DNA of 64,000 nucleotides from Aselliscus stoliczkanus. Taxonomy: Eukaryota; Chordata; Mammalia; Chiroptera; Hipposideridae. This document shows, piece by piece, positions 1 to 12,802 of this stretch (position 1 is its first letter; the number at the start of each line of letters is the position of its first letter). Location of the stretch: positions 2,699,501 to 2,763,500 of the forward strand of contig CM066736.1 of the NCBI GenBank assembly GCA_033961575.1. Reading direction: 5' to 3'. A program made the translations under genes and the position numbers. Below the pieces are notes generated by a model. That model was not told where the DNA came from. It saw only the letters and a program-made list of their open reading frames with translations, and made no database searches.

Positions 1-180
1 TCGAGTCTCGCTTTGCTTCAGACCATTTCTGTGGCTTCAGACCATTCCCAGCAACATTTTATATTTTATAAGTTATAAAAGAGTTGTGTAACATGCAATT
101 TCTTTCTTCCTTGCTGCTTTGATTTACATTCTCTGTGTTTTCCTAATGGTTTCTTGATATTGGCGTAGCCATTTTCTATG

Positions 181-222
<42 letters not shown>

Positions 223-645
223 CCCCCTCAGTGCATTGTGTGAATGTTTTGTCTCTGCCAGAAAAGCAGTTGTGAACATTTTACTGGCCATCCTATGGAT
301 GGATGTCTATATACGGTTAGATGGAAATATCATTCTATTTATTTCTTTTTACTTTTGTTCAGACATATGGCAAGCCGCGTCTGCAGCTGTTTCCTAGGCA
401 ATTTCCTTTTTGTGAATATCAATACTATTTTTAGATTTCAGAGTGGATGTAAAAAAAAAAAATGATGCTCATACAATGCTTACATAAATATAGCTAAAAG
501 AAGTTCAATTGAGAGATTGTGCCCCAGAAGTTAACTCCATCAGTTCCCCATGACGTGACAACTACCGCGGAAAAAATAAACATGGTTATAATTCTATCAT
601 TTCCGCAAATGTTCATGTAAAAAAAAGTTTCATATAAAAATTATT
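1..645. other. 3' flank of the TMEM132B-like gene, no gene seen
   Basis: AT-rich sequence with a (TG)n run at 182-220 and a short A-run near 450-462. A 12-base word (cttcagaccatt) occurs twice 19 bp apart near 17-47. No exon or recognised transposon was found. Confidence 0.5.
182..220. repeat. (TG)n microsatellite
   Basis: About 19 uninterrupted TG units, read directly. Open frames of cysteine and valine over it come from the repeat. Confidence 0.97.
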
Positions 646-671
646 TTTATTAATACATAGCGCTCTTTATT
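646..671 (-). promoter_or_regulatory. candidate poly(A) signals of the TMEM132B-like gene
   Basis: Two AATAAA hexamers on the minus strand (plus-strand tttatt at 666-671 and 646-651) lie about 460-485 bp past the stop codon at 1131. They are the first well-placed hexamers downstream of the last exon. AT-rich DNA gives such hexamers often by chance, so use of either is inferred. Confidence 0.3.
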
Positions 672-1130
672 GACACTCATATGATAAATAAAACTCCCTG
701 GCCAATTCAGATATAGTTCAATAAGTAAAAATAGGACAGGTAAAGTAGGAATAAGAACTTAGGTTCTGTCCCTAAACACTGAAGTGAAGACAAGAAAACC
801 GACATCAAGCACAGACACACAGTAAATGACAGGACATGACAAATCCCAGGGAATAAAACATACATGCCAATATAACAGATCTTGAAGAAAAGACTGACTT
901 TTCCAAAAGAATTCCAGAAGCCAAAGAAATGAGCTGCTGTTGCACATGTGGGGCGGGGACCAGGGTGAGGGCACTGAGGAGCGGGCACGGACGTGAAGGA
1001 GGTGCTCACTCAGCCTTGCACAGTGCACGTCTCCAGCAACCAGCCGCACCTCAGTCCCAGCCCCCCGCCTAGCTGCCCGATGCGCCAAGGCAAGAGCAGT
1101 GCTCGCTGCAAATAGGGCGCCTGCATTCAG
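672..1130 (-). other. putative 3' untranslated region of the last TMEM132B exon
   Basis: Continuous with the last coding exon and running to the candidate poly(A) signals. Two overlapping minus-strand open frames of about 100 codons lie here. They show neither the lysine/arginine-rich KRKxVKF-type motif nor the acidic C-terminus known from TMEM132 proteins, so I treat the segment as untranslated. Confidence 0.35.
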
Positions 1131-4229
<3,099 letters not shown>

Positions 4230-4815
4230 TGAATTTTCTCACTGAATGCAGGAAACCAGTTCTGGATGGTTGACTGGTAGATTACAAAGGATATTAAAGA
4301 TATGAATGAACAATCAGGTAAAGGATACATAGGACAAAGTCTAGAAGGATCTGGAACACAAGAGCTTCTGGACCTGTGGGTTTGGGGCCCAGACGCTCTC
4401 CAAACGTTAGGCTTTGGGGGTTTTTCTGAAGGCTCCACTACCCAGGCAGGACTGATTAAATTATTGACCATTGATGACTGATTCAACCTCCTCCTGGCCC
4501 CCTGCCCCCTTCCTGGAAATCAGGGGATGGGACTGAAAGTTCCCACACTGTATTCCTGGTTGGTTCCCCTGGCAACCAGCCCCCAATCTTAGGTGCTTTC
4601 CAAAAGGCACCTCATTAACATAAATCCAGTAGTGGTGGGAGGGGCTTGTTATGAATAACAAGATGTCCATTTCACCTTTGTGGCTCTGAATTGATTTCAG
4701 GAACTGAGGACCAGCCAGCAAACACTCTAATAAAAGACATTCCCATTGTTCTTAACACTCAGGAAATTCCAAGAATTTGGGGAGCTGTGAGCGGAGCTGT
4801 GGACAAAGGCCCAGT
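4230..4815 (+). mobile_element. MaLR (MLT1-type) solo LTR
   Basis: Old ERVL-MaLR long terminal repeat. Its order matches the MLT1 pattern I know: gaacaatcagg, ggctccactacccaggca, gatgggactgaaagttcc, ggttcccctggcaaccag, cattaacataa, then actcaggaaattccaag. No internal region or coding frame is present. Edges are approximate. Confidence 0.8.
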
Positions 4816-5754
4816 GGCATGTATTATAAATCAGATTGTCACCAGCCATCTCTAGCGCGCCCCCAGCTCCTCAGAGAACACTGGCTGCTGTCATCTTTCA
4901 TATTCTTTCATATTCCCTACATATACCTGACTTCTAACCAAGGGCTACGTCCGGTTGCGCATGGCCTCCAAGGGCACGCGAACCCCCAGCCCCTCGTGAC
5001 AGCCTGGACAACCCCGTCACCAAGCAGGACTCCGTTCTTGGCTACCTTTCTAAACTGCCAGCTGCCAAGCAAGGAGCCGAGCAGCGGTCATTAGCTGCAA
5101 GCCCTGTCTTCTTGAATAACAGCATCCACTTAAGTGGCTGTTAGACTTCATAGGACATAAACGCCTCCCTCACTAATTCACTTTCTGTTTACACAACAGA
5201 AACGGCACTTTGTCCACTCATTTCGACTTCTCTTGTGCCTCAAAAATCAAGCGTGCAGCCCCAGGAAGTCATTGGCTGTCTCATTATGCCCGCATGCTGG
5301 GGCATTCGCCTCACAAAGGCTGGATGGCCTGAGCTGATGTTTCTAAAGTTGAAATAAGACAACAGCAACAAAAAAATCACTTATGTGTGATTACATTTGG
5401 GCACGTTTTCTTTTCTTCTTTTTTCACCCCCAGGGTGTTTATACTGTGTCTTTCTTCATAGACTATGACACCACTTACGGAGGAGATATTATCAAAGCAA
5501 ATTTATGTTGCTGTGATTTGCTTTGTGGCAATGTTACCAACCAAGGGGCTGTAAGCACAGGACTCTAATCGGTACCACCTTGTTTCTTGATCAAGTATTT
5601 GGACAAGGTGAACGCAGGAGAGCAGTTTCTAAAAGCTGCCTGCATAACAAGCTCAGAACCATGGGGTCCACTCACTCCTATCCTGTTACCTAGCTTTCCA
5701 GCCCCAGGACGTCAAGTCTCCCAATTAATCAACCAGCAGAGGCCAAAAATGTGT
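4816..5754. other. noncoding, nothing recognised
   Basis: No exon, RNA gene or clear transposon seen. Open frames are short and lack family patterns. Confidence 0.4.
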
Positions 5755-5968
5755 CCTTATTTATTTTTTTAATTTTATTTTTGCGGTAAGAACACTTAAC
5801 ATGAGCTCTTTCCCCTTAACAAACCTTTAAGCGTGCAATACATTATTGTGGTAACGTCCCATCTTCCCCTCCCCCAGTCCCTGGCAACCACCAATTTATT
5901 TTATAATTCTATGCATTTGGCTATTTTAGATACCTCTGATGAAGTTCATTTGTATATCAGGACCCGCA
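5755..5968 (-). mobile_element. L1 3' untranslated fragment (distal part)
   Basis: Antisense L1 3' UTR text (ccctggcaaccaccaat, then tttggctattttagatac). It resumes at 6323 after an inserted block, so the two pieces look like one element. Confidence 0.7.
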
Positions 5969-6322
5969 ATATGAGGTCCGCCCAGTGGTCCAGCCTCAGT
6001 CACAAACCTCAACCCAAGTCAGGCCGCACTTACGGAAACATTGTCAAGGAAACCTGACATCCGCCAGTCTCGGCCCACCATGCAGCTCGAGCTGGCTCAG
6101 CTGGCCCTAGAAAACGGGACCTGCCACCTTATAAGGAAATCCTGACCTCCCAACCAACCACTCCCTGTTTCTGAGGTGACTCTTCCAACACTCTATGAAA
6201 CCTACTCTTGCCCCAAAGCCTTTGGGAACAAATTCTTCACCCTTTGTCCCCATCCATGGATTGTCTTCTCTTGACTAAAGGACATCAAACTCCTTACTCA
6301 GTTGTAATATTTTTGTCATTTG
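5969..6322 (+). mobile_element. LTR-like insertion inside an L1
   Basis: About 350 bp interrupting an L1 3' UTR. It ends with gttgtaatatttttgtcatt then tgaca, and contains a cluster (ctgactaaaggacatcaaac) that looks like the 3' end of a retroviral LTR. No gag, pol or env frame is present. The family is not identified and the edges are unclear. An old solo LTR is the best guess. Confidence 0.4.
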
Positions 6323-6530
6323 ACACCTCATGGAAGTCGATTCAAACAGAATTTGTCCTGATGTGACTGGCTTCTTTCACTTAGCTCTCTGTCCTCAGGG
6401 TTCCTCCATGTTGTCCTACAGCCATGACAGTTCATAAAACTGCCACAGCCTGCTTTACTAGACAGTGAGACAACCAGGCTAACAGCACTGGTATCTAACA
6501 TGATTTTTGTGCAACAGTTACTGGCAAATG
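6323..6530 (-). mobile_element. L1 3' fragment (continuation)
   Basis: Continues the L1 begun at 5755 (tgtgactggcttctttcact, then ggttcctccatgttgtc). Confidence 0.7.
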
Positions 6531-6610
6531 ATGACAAAGAAATTCCAGAACTGTGTCTTAGGCATGACTAGCAAAACTTTAATCCTAAATTAATGGAATT
6601 ACATAATCTA

Positions 6611-6613
<3 letters not shown>

Positions 6614-6660
<47 letters not shown>
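6614..6660. repeat. (TG)n microsatellite
   Basis: About 23 TG units, uninterrupted. Confidence 0.97.
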
Positions 6661-6661
<1 letters not shown>

Positions 6662-8229
6662 CCCTACCAGAAGTATTCACTCCTCCATGAATCAAATGTC
6701 GGGTGCATCAAATTTTATGCTTGGGTCATTTTGGACCATATGTATGACACTAAGAAATACCAGAGCAGGACTCTTTAAAAAATTGAATAGTAGGGTTTTA
6801 TGACAGAGTAGAATTCTACTGGGCAGAGTACTCAGCAAAGGCTTTAAAGAGAAGAGTGTAAGTGTTTTTTACTCCTGTAAACTGTAATTTTGCAGAATGA
6901 AGGGATAGGTAGCTGGCTAATCAGCAGGCTGAGAATTAGATAACTTAGGGCTCTGTTTTGCTTCTCATCTTCCTGTTGAGTAAAGGAGACACTTTAGGAC
7001 TTTCCCTCCACGGCCTTCAGAAAATAGCCCACGTGTACATAGATGGAGATGTGTGAACAAGAGTAACTTCCTATGAGAAAAGATGCCAAGTCCAAGTTCT
7101 CCTCAGAATCTCAAGCAAACATGGGCCCCACAATCTCATTTTTCATATGCGGAAACGGAGGCCCAGCAGAGTGACAAGGCTGGCTCAACGTTCCCCGGCC
7201 ACTTCTGCAGAGAACATCAGCTCTGGGCCACTCCGGGTCCCCACTACCACAAACCTACACTGACTCCACATCTGTCTCTAAAGGTCCCCAACCCATGAAT
7301 AGACATGGAGGGTCTGGTCTGTTCATAGAGTAGGACTTCCGTCTGCTTTCACTGGCCTATCCCAGGTACAAAAAAATACTGCCTTGTACATAGAAGACAC
7401 TTAACAAATGTTTATTGATGATGAGTGTTAAAGAAAGATACAGAGGAAAATGTGGCCTGAGGACAGGATAGCACCAGCCCAGAGCATCCGTGCAGAAACA
7501 AACAGCAGGGCGACTGTTCCTGCCCCCTTTGGTCTCCGCCTGTGCTTGTACATTTCACACCGATCGGCCTATTGAAGCCATCTGGTCTCACAGCACGTTT
7601 TGGTAGGTCCTACACCTTTGGTGCTCTGTCCAGATTTGGAGCTGGGAAGACCCAATCCTTTCCTTTCTACTCCTCTGTTCCTACCTCCTTTGAGACTCAG
7701 ATCTACTAAAATAATATGAAGGCTCCGTTGGTTTTTCTTTTTTTTAAGACAAAAACAGTAAAGGAACATTTTCTTGATTGAAATGCTTTGCATTTTCAAT
7801 CATAATGAAAGATAATTTCATTTCTATTACAGGAAAAAAAAAAAGCAAGCATGATTGAGGTAGCATGTCCCAGATTTATAAAAGGTATTTGTTAATAACT
7901 GGGTTACTCCAAGCAGGGGTGTGCCAAAGCTGCCTCCTCTGGGTCATCAGAGGCAACAGTTAAATTTTCAGAACTGACATAATTGTAGGAGTTCCCTAAA
8001 ACAAAATAATTCATGTCAGCTTCTGACGTGCTAACTTGTTTATTTTCCAACTGACTGCTATTCCACAAACGATAATTAAATCTCTTTAAAGTATTAGGTA
8101 TTTAAATAGTAACTTCCAGATGTACACACATATGTGTACACACATATATGTCTATATGCATTTGTTATTGTTTGTTTTAACTATAGATGTAATTATAGAT
8201 TCTCATATATATGTGATTATATATAAATA
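6661..8229. other. noncoding, mostly unrecognised
   Basis: A short piece near 7376-7430 (cacttaacaaatgtttattg) resembles the 3' end of an L2 or MIR on the plus strand. The rest shows no gene or clear repeat. TA-rich patches occur near 8125-8230. Confidence 0.4.
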
Positions 8230-8231
8230 TA

Positions 8232-8472
8232 CAGAGGGTGCCAAAAATGTATACACATTTTAAGAAAGGAAAAAAACTGTATTAAAATTGTAATATTCAA
8301 TATATACCAATAACAAAAGATGAATACAAGTCACATTTGACTTCTGCAATTACAGGAGGTGCTCAAAGTGGTTCCCGTCAGTGTCCAGACACTTCTGATT
8401 ATGGCGAACTACTGCTTGAGCCATGCTGACCAAAGTGTCCACTTGTGCACATTTTTTTTTTGGCACCCGTGG
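8232..8472. mobile_element. mariner-type MITE (241 bp) with TIRs and TA target duplication
   Basis: Non-autonomous DNA transposon. The left end starts cagagggtgccaaaaatg. The right end, on the other strand, starts ccacgggtgccaaaaa. These are inverted terminal repeats of about 15-17 bp. TA dinucleotides flank both ends (8230-8231 and 8473-8474), as expected for Tc1/mariner insertion. There is no transposase frame; the interior (ggaggtgctcaaagtggtt) may be a deleted remnant. The TIRs are only mildly diverged, so it seems younger than the L2 and MIR relics nearby. Confidence 0.85.
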
Positions 8473-8474
8473 TA

Positions 8475-9145
8475 TACTATAGATTCTTAAGAATGTTAGC
8501 AGAGGCTACTGAGGAGAGAATTGACTCTCCCTCTTAGTAAATGGGCATCAACAGGGCCAATTGTCCGAGGAACACAGGCTGCATGCTGTCCTACTCTGTG
8601 CACTGCACTCCTGGACCCCACAGCCAGCACACCCTGGCTCAGCCATTCACCGTCACAGGCTGTCAGCCAGGAGCAGAGACAGGTGCTCTGTTGGCTATTC
8701 ATGTGTCCAGTGAGATGCACCTCCCCCATCCATCTCTGTTGCTATTTTCAAAATAACCGTCCATGTAAATGATGTCACCTGTAAATGTCCCACTGACAGA
8801 GGCGTTAACTGCTTTTTAGAGCATGTTTGATGGGTTTAAAACCTCATGATCGCGTCCAGGTTTGTAAAAAGAGCAATTGTAGCAGGAGTTGCCATCAGAG
8901 CTGCCAAGGGAATGGATGGCCCTCTTTGGTTGTCTTAAAAACCTGGGGTGCTGACAGTGCTGAGCATCATAGCCGTTCCTGCAGGTCCTTTGGGGGACCA
9001 GCCATGCCCCTGACAGAGCCTCCCCTCTGGGAGACATCCAAGTCCATCCCGGGATGAGGTTGCCATAGCCCAAAGTAGCCACGCTCACGAAAACAACGGC
9101 CTGAAAGAAAGGACAGTTCTCAAAACGGGCATTTTCACAGTATAA
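8475..9145. other. noncoding, nothing recognised
   Basis: Moderate GC. Short overlapping open frames on both strands show no family pattern. Confidence 0.4.
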
Positions 9146-9200
9146 GAAAAGAGCTGGATGGCTCAGCTAAAAAAAAGAAAAAAAAAAAGAAAGAAAAGAG
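9146..9200 (+). mobile_element. 3' end of a tRNA-derived SINE with A-rich tail
   Basis: The string ggatggctcagct followed by an A/G-rich tail matches the 3' end of the full SINE at 56623-56863. The head is missing, so the copy is 5'-truncated. Confidence 0.7.
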
Positions 9201-10153
9201 CTGAAGGTAATGTGAACACGGAGAGAGAAGACGGATGGTTATACCATTTAACTTTGCGAACACATGTGAGATGGTCTGCAAATATTATCTTGAAAAAACC
9301 GTCTTGGGAGATTCATCATTTTCCTGCTAAATCTTTCCACTACATTACTCCAGAGAAACGGGCACTAGGGACTCTTTGGAGGGAAGTATGTTTCATCTGC
9401 GGATCCCACAAGAACCATCCATTGCTTTCTTTTCTATTTAGAAGAAAAATAAGGCTTGATCGGTGTGCCCACTGCTGATATTCAAAGCTGCTGATATTCT
9501 CTAGAGGTGATGTTGCTTGTATTTCGTGACCAATGTCCTTGACATTTCTGAGCTTAGCAAGCTTCAGGTGACTTCAGATTTCCTCAGACAGCACATCCAT
9601 CAAGACACCGCCCGACCCCACCTGACCCATCCAGACCAGGCCTGGAAGCAGGAAGCCTCCCTGGGGCAGCCAGGCTCTAAAATGCTAATAGAACTTCTTT
9701 GAGGGTTCAGGGCTCATTAGCGCCCCCCTCCTACTGATCCTGGAAGCCTGAAACTTAATTACCGCAGAGCAAATGCAGGTAACATCTTCCAGGTCGGTCA
9801 GGGTTTTTTTTATTTCTCTCCAAGAATGAAACAATTCAGGCCCCACACTGGTGATGCCTGACTGGCCTCTGGTGTTCTGGAAGCCAAGATTCATTGGCCA
9901 ACAATACAATTACTGGTGACATAAAAACACGAGCCCGTCCTGGAGTCAGAAAGAGAGGTTCTCAGAAGTGACAGTGTGGTCACACCCTGGAAATCACATT
10001 TCTTGTCCCTTCCAAAAAGACCTTCCAAGAAACTGAGCAAAAAGAGAACAGCAGGCCTTTCAGGGGATATGGGTGAAAACAAATTGTTTCAAAGATTCAC
10101 GAAAGCTTATTCCAACTGGTCCCTTTGATGGAAAAGCAGGAGGAGGTGTCCTG
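9201..10153. other. noncoding, nothing recognised
   Basis: No exon, RNA gene or transposon recognised. Confidence 0.4.
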
Positions 10154-10160
10154 TGCTTCA

Positions 10161-10281
10161 GGATTTTTGTTTTGTTTTGTTTTGTTTTGAGGGCAGTGTC
10201 ACTGGCCCTCATGTGTGGGACCCGAACCGGGGCCGCTGGCTTCCCAAACCAGCGCTTAACCACCACACCACTCGGCCGGCC
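10161..10281 (-). mobile_element. tRNA-derived SINE (short type)
   Basis: Minus-strand copy: head gggccggccgagtggtg, B-box-like ggttcgggtccca, end cactgccctc, then a CAAAA-rich tail (plus-strand tttttgttttgttttg). It may sit inside an old LTR: similar words flank it (tgcttcaggattttt on the left, tgcttctggttttt on the right), a likely target duplication. Confidence 0.85.
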
Positions 10282-10445
10282 CTGCTTCTGGTTTTTAAGA
10301 AGCGAGGTCTCACTGGACACCAACGCTGATGGCACCTTGATCTGGGACATCCAGCCTCCAGAAGCGTGAGAAAATAAATGTCTGTTGTTTAAGCCACCCA
10401 GTCCATGGTACTTTGTTATGGCAACTCTCGCAGATGAGTACAGAT
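10282..10445 (+). mobile_element. LTR 3' fragment (probably MaLR)
   Basis: Contains the common mammalian LTR end pattern: caccttgatctgggacat, cagcctccagaagcgtgag, aataaatgtctgttgttt, then a CCACCCAGT box and tactttgttatggcaa. No internal genes. The 5' part is not visible. Confidence 0.65.
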
Positions 10446-11160
10446 TTCTCTACTATTCATTCTACATACGTATTAGGGACCTTCTGTGTGATAAACATTG
10501 GTAAGTAAAATACACAGAGCTGTTACCATATGGACAATGGCTTATAATCACGTAGAGGCTAAAAATTCTACGGATATCGAAGGGGACCAAAGGTTTGCCA
10601 CCCGCATCTGGACATGTTCACTGTTAAGCTGGTTATTAAGATCTTTTGACCCTCTCTTTTCCTGTCTAAGAGATTCAGAGGGAAAGGCGGCTTCAGGAAG
10701 GGAACCCTCGATGTTCGATGACCGCCTGGGCCTAATTGAATTAAGTGCTGTAGATAGGAAGGCACCAGGCAGGGGCCTGGTGCTGGATCGCCTGTGTCCC
10801 ATTGAAGCAGAAATCAGCCGGCCCTATGCATTCGCTCCCTCACTTCCCTGTAAATTGTCCATTCTCAGTTTTGAAATCTAAGGCCCTTTTCCTCCATTTT
10901 CTCCTTTGTCTAACGTGCCATAAATACCCAGTGTGGCCTCACTGTCTGAAATGCTCATGCTTGTGTGAGTCCCGTGTGCACATATATTAGAATTTGATTT
11001 TCTCCTGTTCATCTGTCTCAGTTAATTTGATTATTAGCCCAGCTGGAAGAACTTAGAGGGTGGGAGGAAAAGTTTGTGTTTTTTTTTTAGCTCCCATGAC
11101 ATATATCCCTATAGCCCCCAACCCCCCCCACATGCCCCCCACACACATGCACACACTAAG
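10446..11160. other. noncoding, nothing recognised
   Basis: A 127-codon plus frame at 10498-10881 has no recognisable domain. A C-rich stretch lies at about 11115-11140. Confidence 0.4.
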
Positions 11161-11164
11161 AAGT

Positions 11165-11320
11165 AAGGTGTATTGACACCTAATAAATAACCAAGCAGCA
11201 TGCAGTGTCTTTTATAAACATCATCTTCTTTGTCTTTTCCAAACCTCACAGTAGAATTACACCATACACATACGACAGATAAATAATTCAATTGCACGGG
11301 CTCAGGGGGAAAAAGAGGAA
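11165..11320 (-). mobile_element. worn MIR-like fragment
   Basis: The order of words (ataaacatcatcttctttg, then aaacctcacagtagaatta) follows antisense MIR only loosely. Confidence 0.35.
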
Positions 11321-11527
11321 TGAGAGACCACACTCCAACGTACTAGGGCTTATCACGTGACCTGGGATAAAAGTGCGTGCCCAAAGGGACTGGGCACAGG
11401 GCATTTTACCCCCAGACTGGCGAGAGCAAATGTATAACGGTTCAGGGCGTGTAACTCAATGGCTCTTAGAGTGTGTGTATTTGACAGAGAGAGGGTCTAT
11501 TTTGCAAATGACTTATTTAGGGATCAT

Positions 11528-11745
11528 CTTTTCTTAAATTTATTGGCATGACATTGGTTGATGACATTATGTATGTTTCAGGTATACAAGTTTATAGGAA
11601 AAAAGCTGTGTATCCTATTGTGTGCTCACCACCCAAAGCCTAGTCTCCCCCCATCACCACATATGTGACCCCTTTACCCTCTTCACCCCCCCACACCCCC
11701 TCTGGTGACCACCATCCTGTTGTATCTATGAATTTGTTTGCTCAT
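11528..11745 (-). mobile_element. L1 3' UTR fragment
   Basis: Antisense L1 3' UTR: ttattggcatgacattggtt, tttcaggtatacaagttt, gtgtgctcaccacccaaag, then gaccaccatcctgttg. 5'-truncated, non-coding. Confidence 0.75.
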
Positions 11746-12769
11746 TGGTTGCTTTGCGTTTTATGCAGGGAACATCTTTATTTCCACAAAGACTCAGTTC
11801 TGTCTTGAAGTTCTGGTCCTAGCACTCTATCTATCATGGCCCATGCTTCACAGGGACCAGGGCACACAGGACACGTCCTCTGAGCTTCAGGGTCACAGCA
11901 CTCGCAGCTCCAGTGGGAAGAGAAGGGGCACAGGTAACGGAACCATGTCACCATCTCACCATGTGATGAGATTTCTTCTCTCTCACATGCAGATGCCTTG
12001 GTTTTCATTAACATTAACTTTGGGACTAATCGCTACTTGTCAACAGAACAGAACATTTGGAGTGAAATTTTGAAAACATGGTGATTGAGTTAGGAAGGCG
12101 ATGCAATGGCATGTTTTACATGTGTGTTTTTTCCTCTAGATGGAATTGTATTCATTCACGCAGTGAGTGTTACCTGAACACATACTCTTGTCATATGTCT
12201 ACTGGGGGCATTAAGATGATAAATAAAAATCAGATTGTACAGAGTCCAAGCTCGGAAAAGTCCATTCTCACCAGGGAGATTAAACATACACAAATATTTA
12301 ACACGCCCACTAAGAAAGGGAAGCCCTGAGGAATTGGGGGTACAAAGAACTCCTTAGACAGCAGTGTAGATGTGGAGAGAAGTCCTCAGAAGCAGAACTG
12401 AGATGCCACTGAAACATGGAGCCCCAGCCTGTGTCGCAGCGTCAGCTCCTGCCCGGGTGCCCATCCCCCCTTCCCTATGGCCTGTGCTGTGGTTCAGACT
12501 CGCCTCGCCAGCCCTGCCCCCACACAGGCCAATGCCATGTCATGTTCCTCTTAGTATCTGCAGATCCTGCTAGTTCTGCTTCTCACCACCTGGCTGGTGG
12601 TGTTGAAACAATGCTTCCTACTGACACAGCCAAGATCGGAACAAACGCTTAGAGGTCAATGCCACTGCCGTAGCCACCAGTCATCTCCTCTGATAAATGA
12701 AGTGGAAGTTTCATCTTATTGAACAACAAAGGACCCTTTGAGGGTAAAAACGAAATTCCGAAAGCCTTG
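11746..12769. other. noncoding, nothing recognised
   Basis: No gene or clear transposon recognised. The GC-richer part near 12420-12580 gives short frames without domains. Confidence 0.4.
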
Positions 12770-12773
12770 ATTA

Positions 12774-12802
12774 AAACAAACAAACAAACAAACAAACAAA
12801 CA
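12774..12802. repeat. (AAAC)n microsatellite
   Basis: About seven AAAC units, read directly. Confidence 0.9.

Noticed and set aside
10161..10281. A functional tRNA gene
   Set aside because: The tRNA-like arms belong to a dispersed SINE with a tail and many copies. The sequence lacks a complete acceptor stem.
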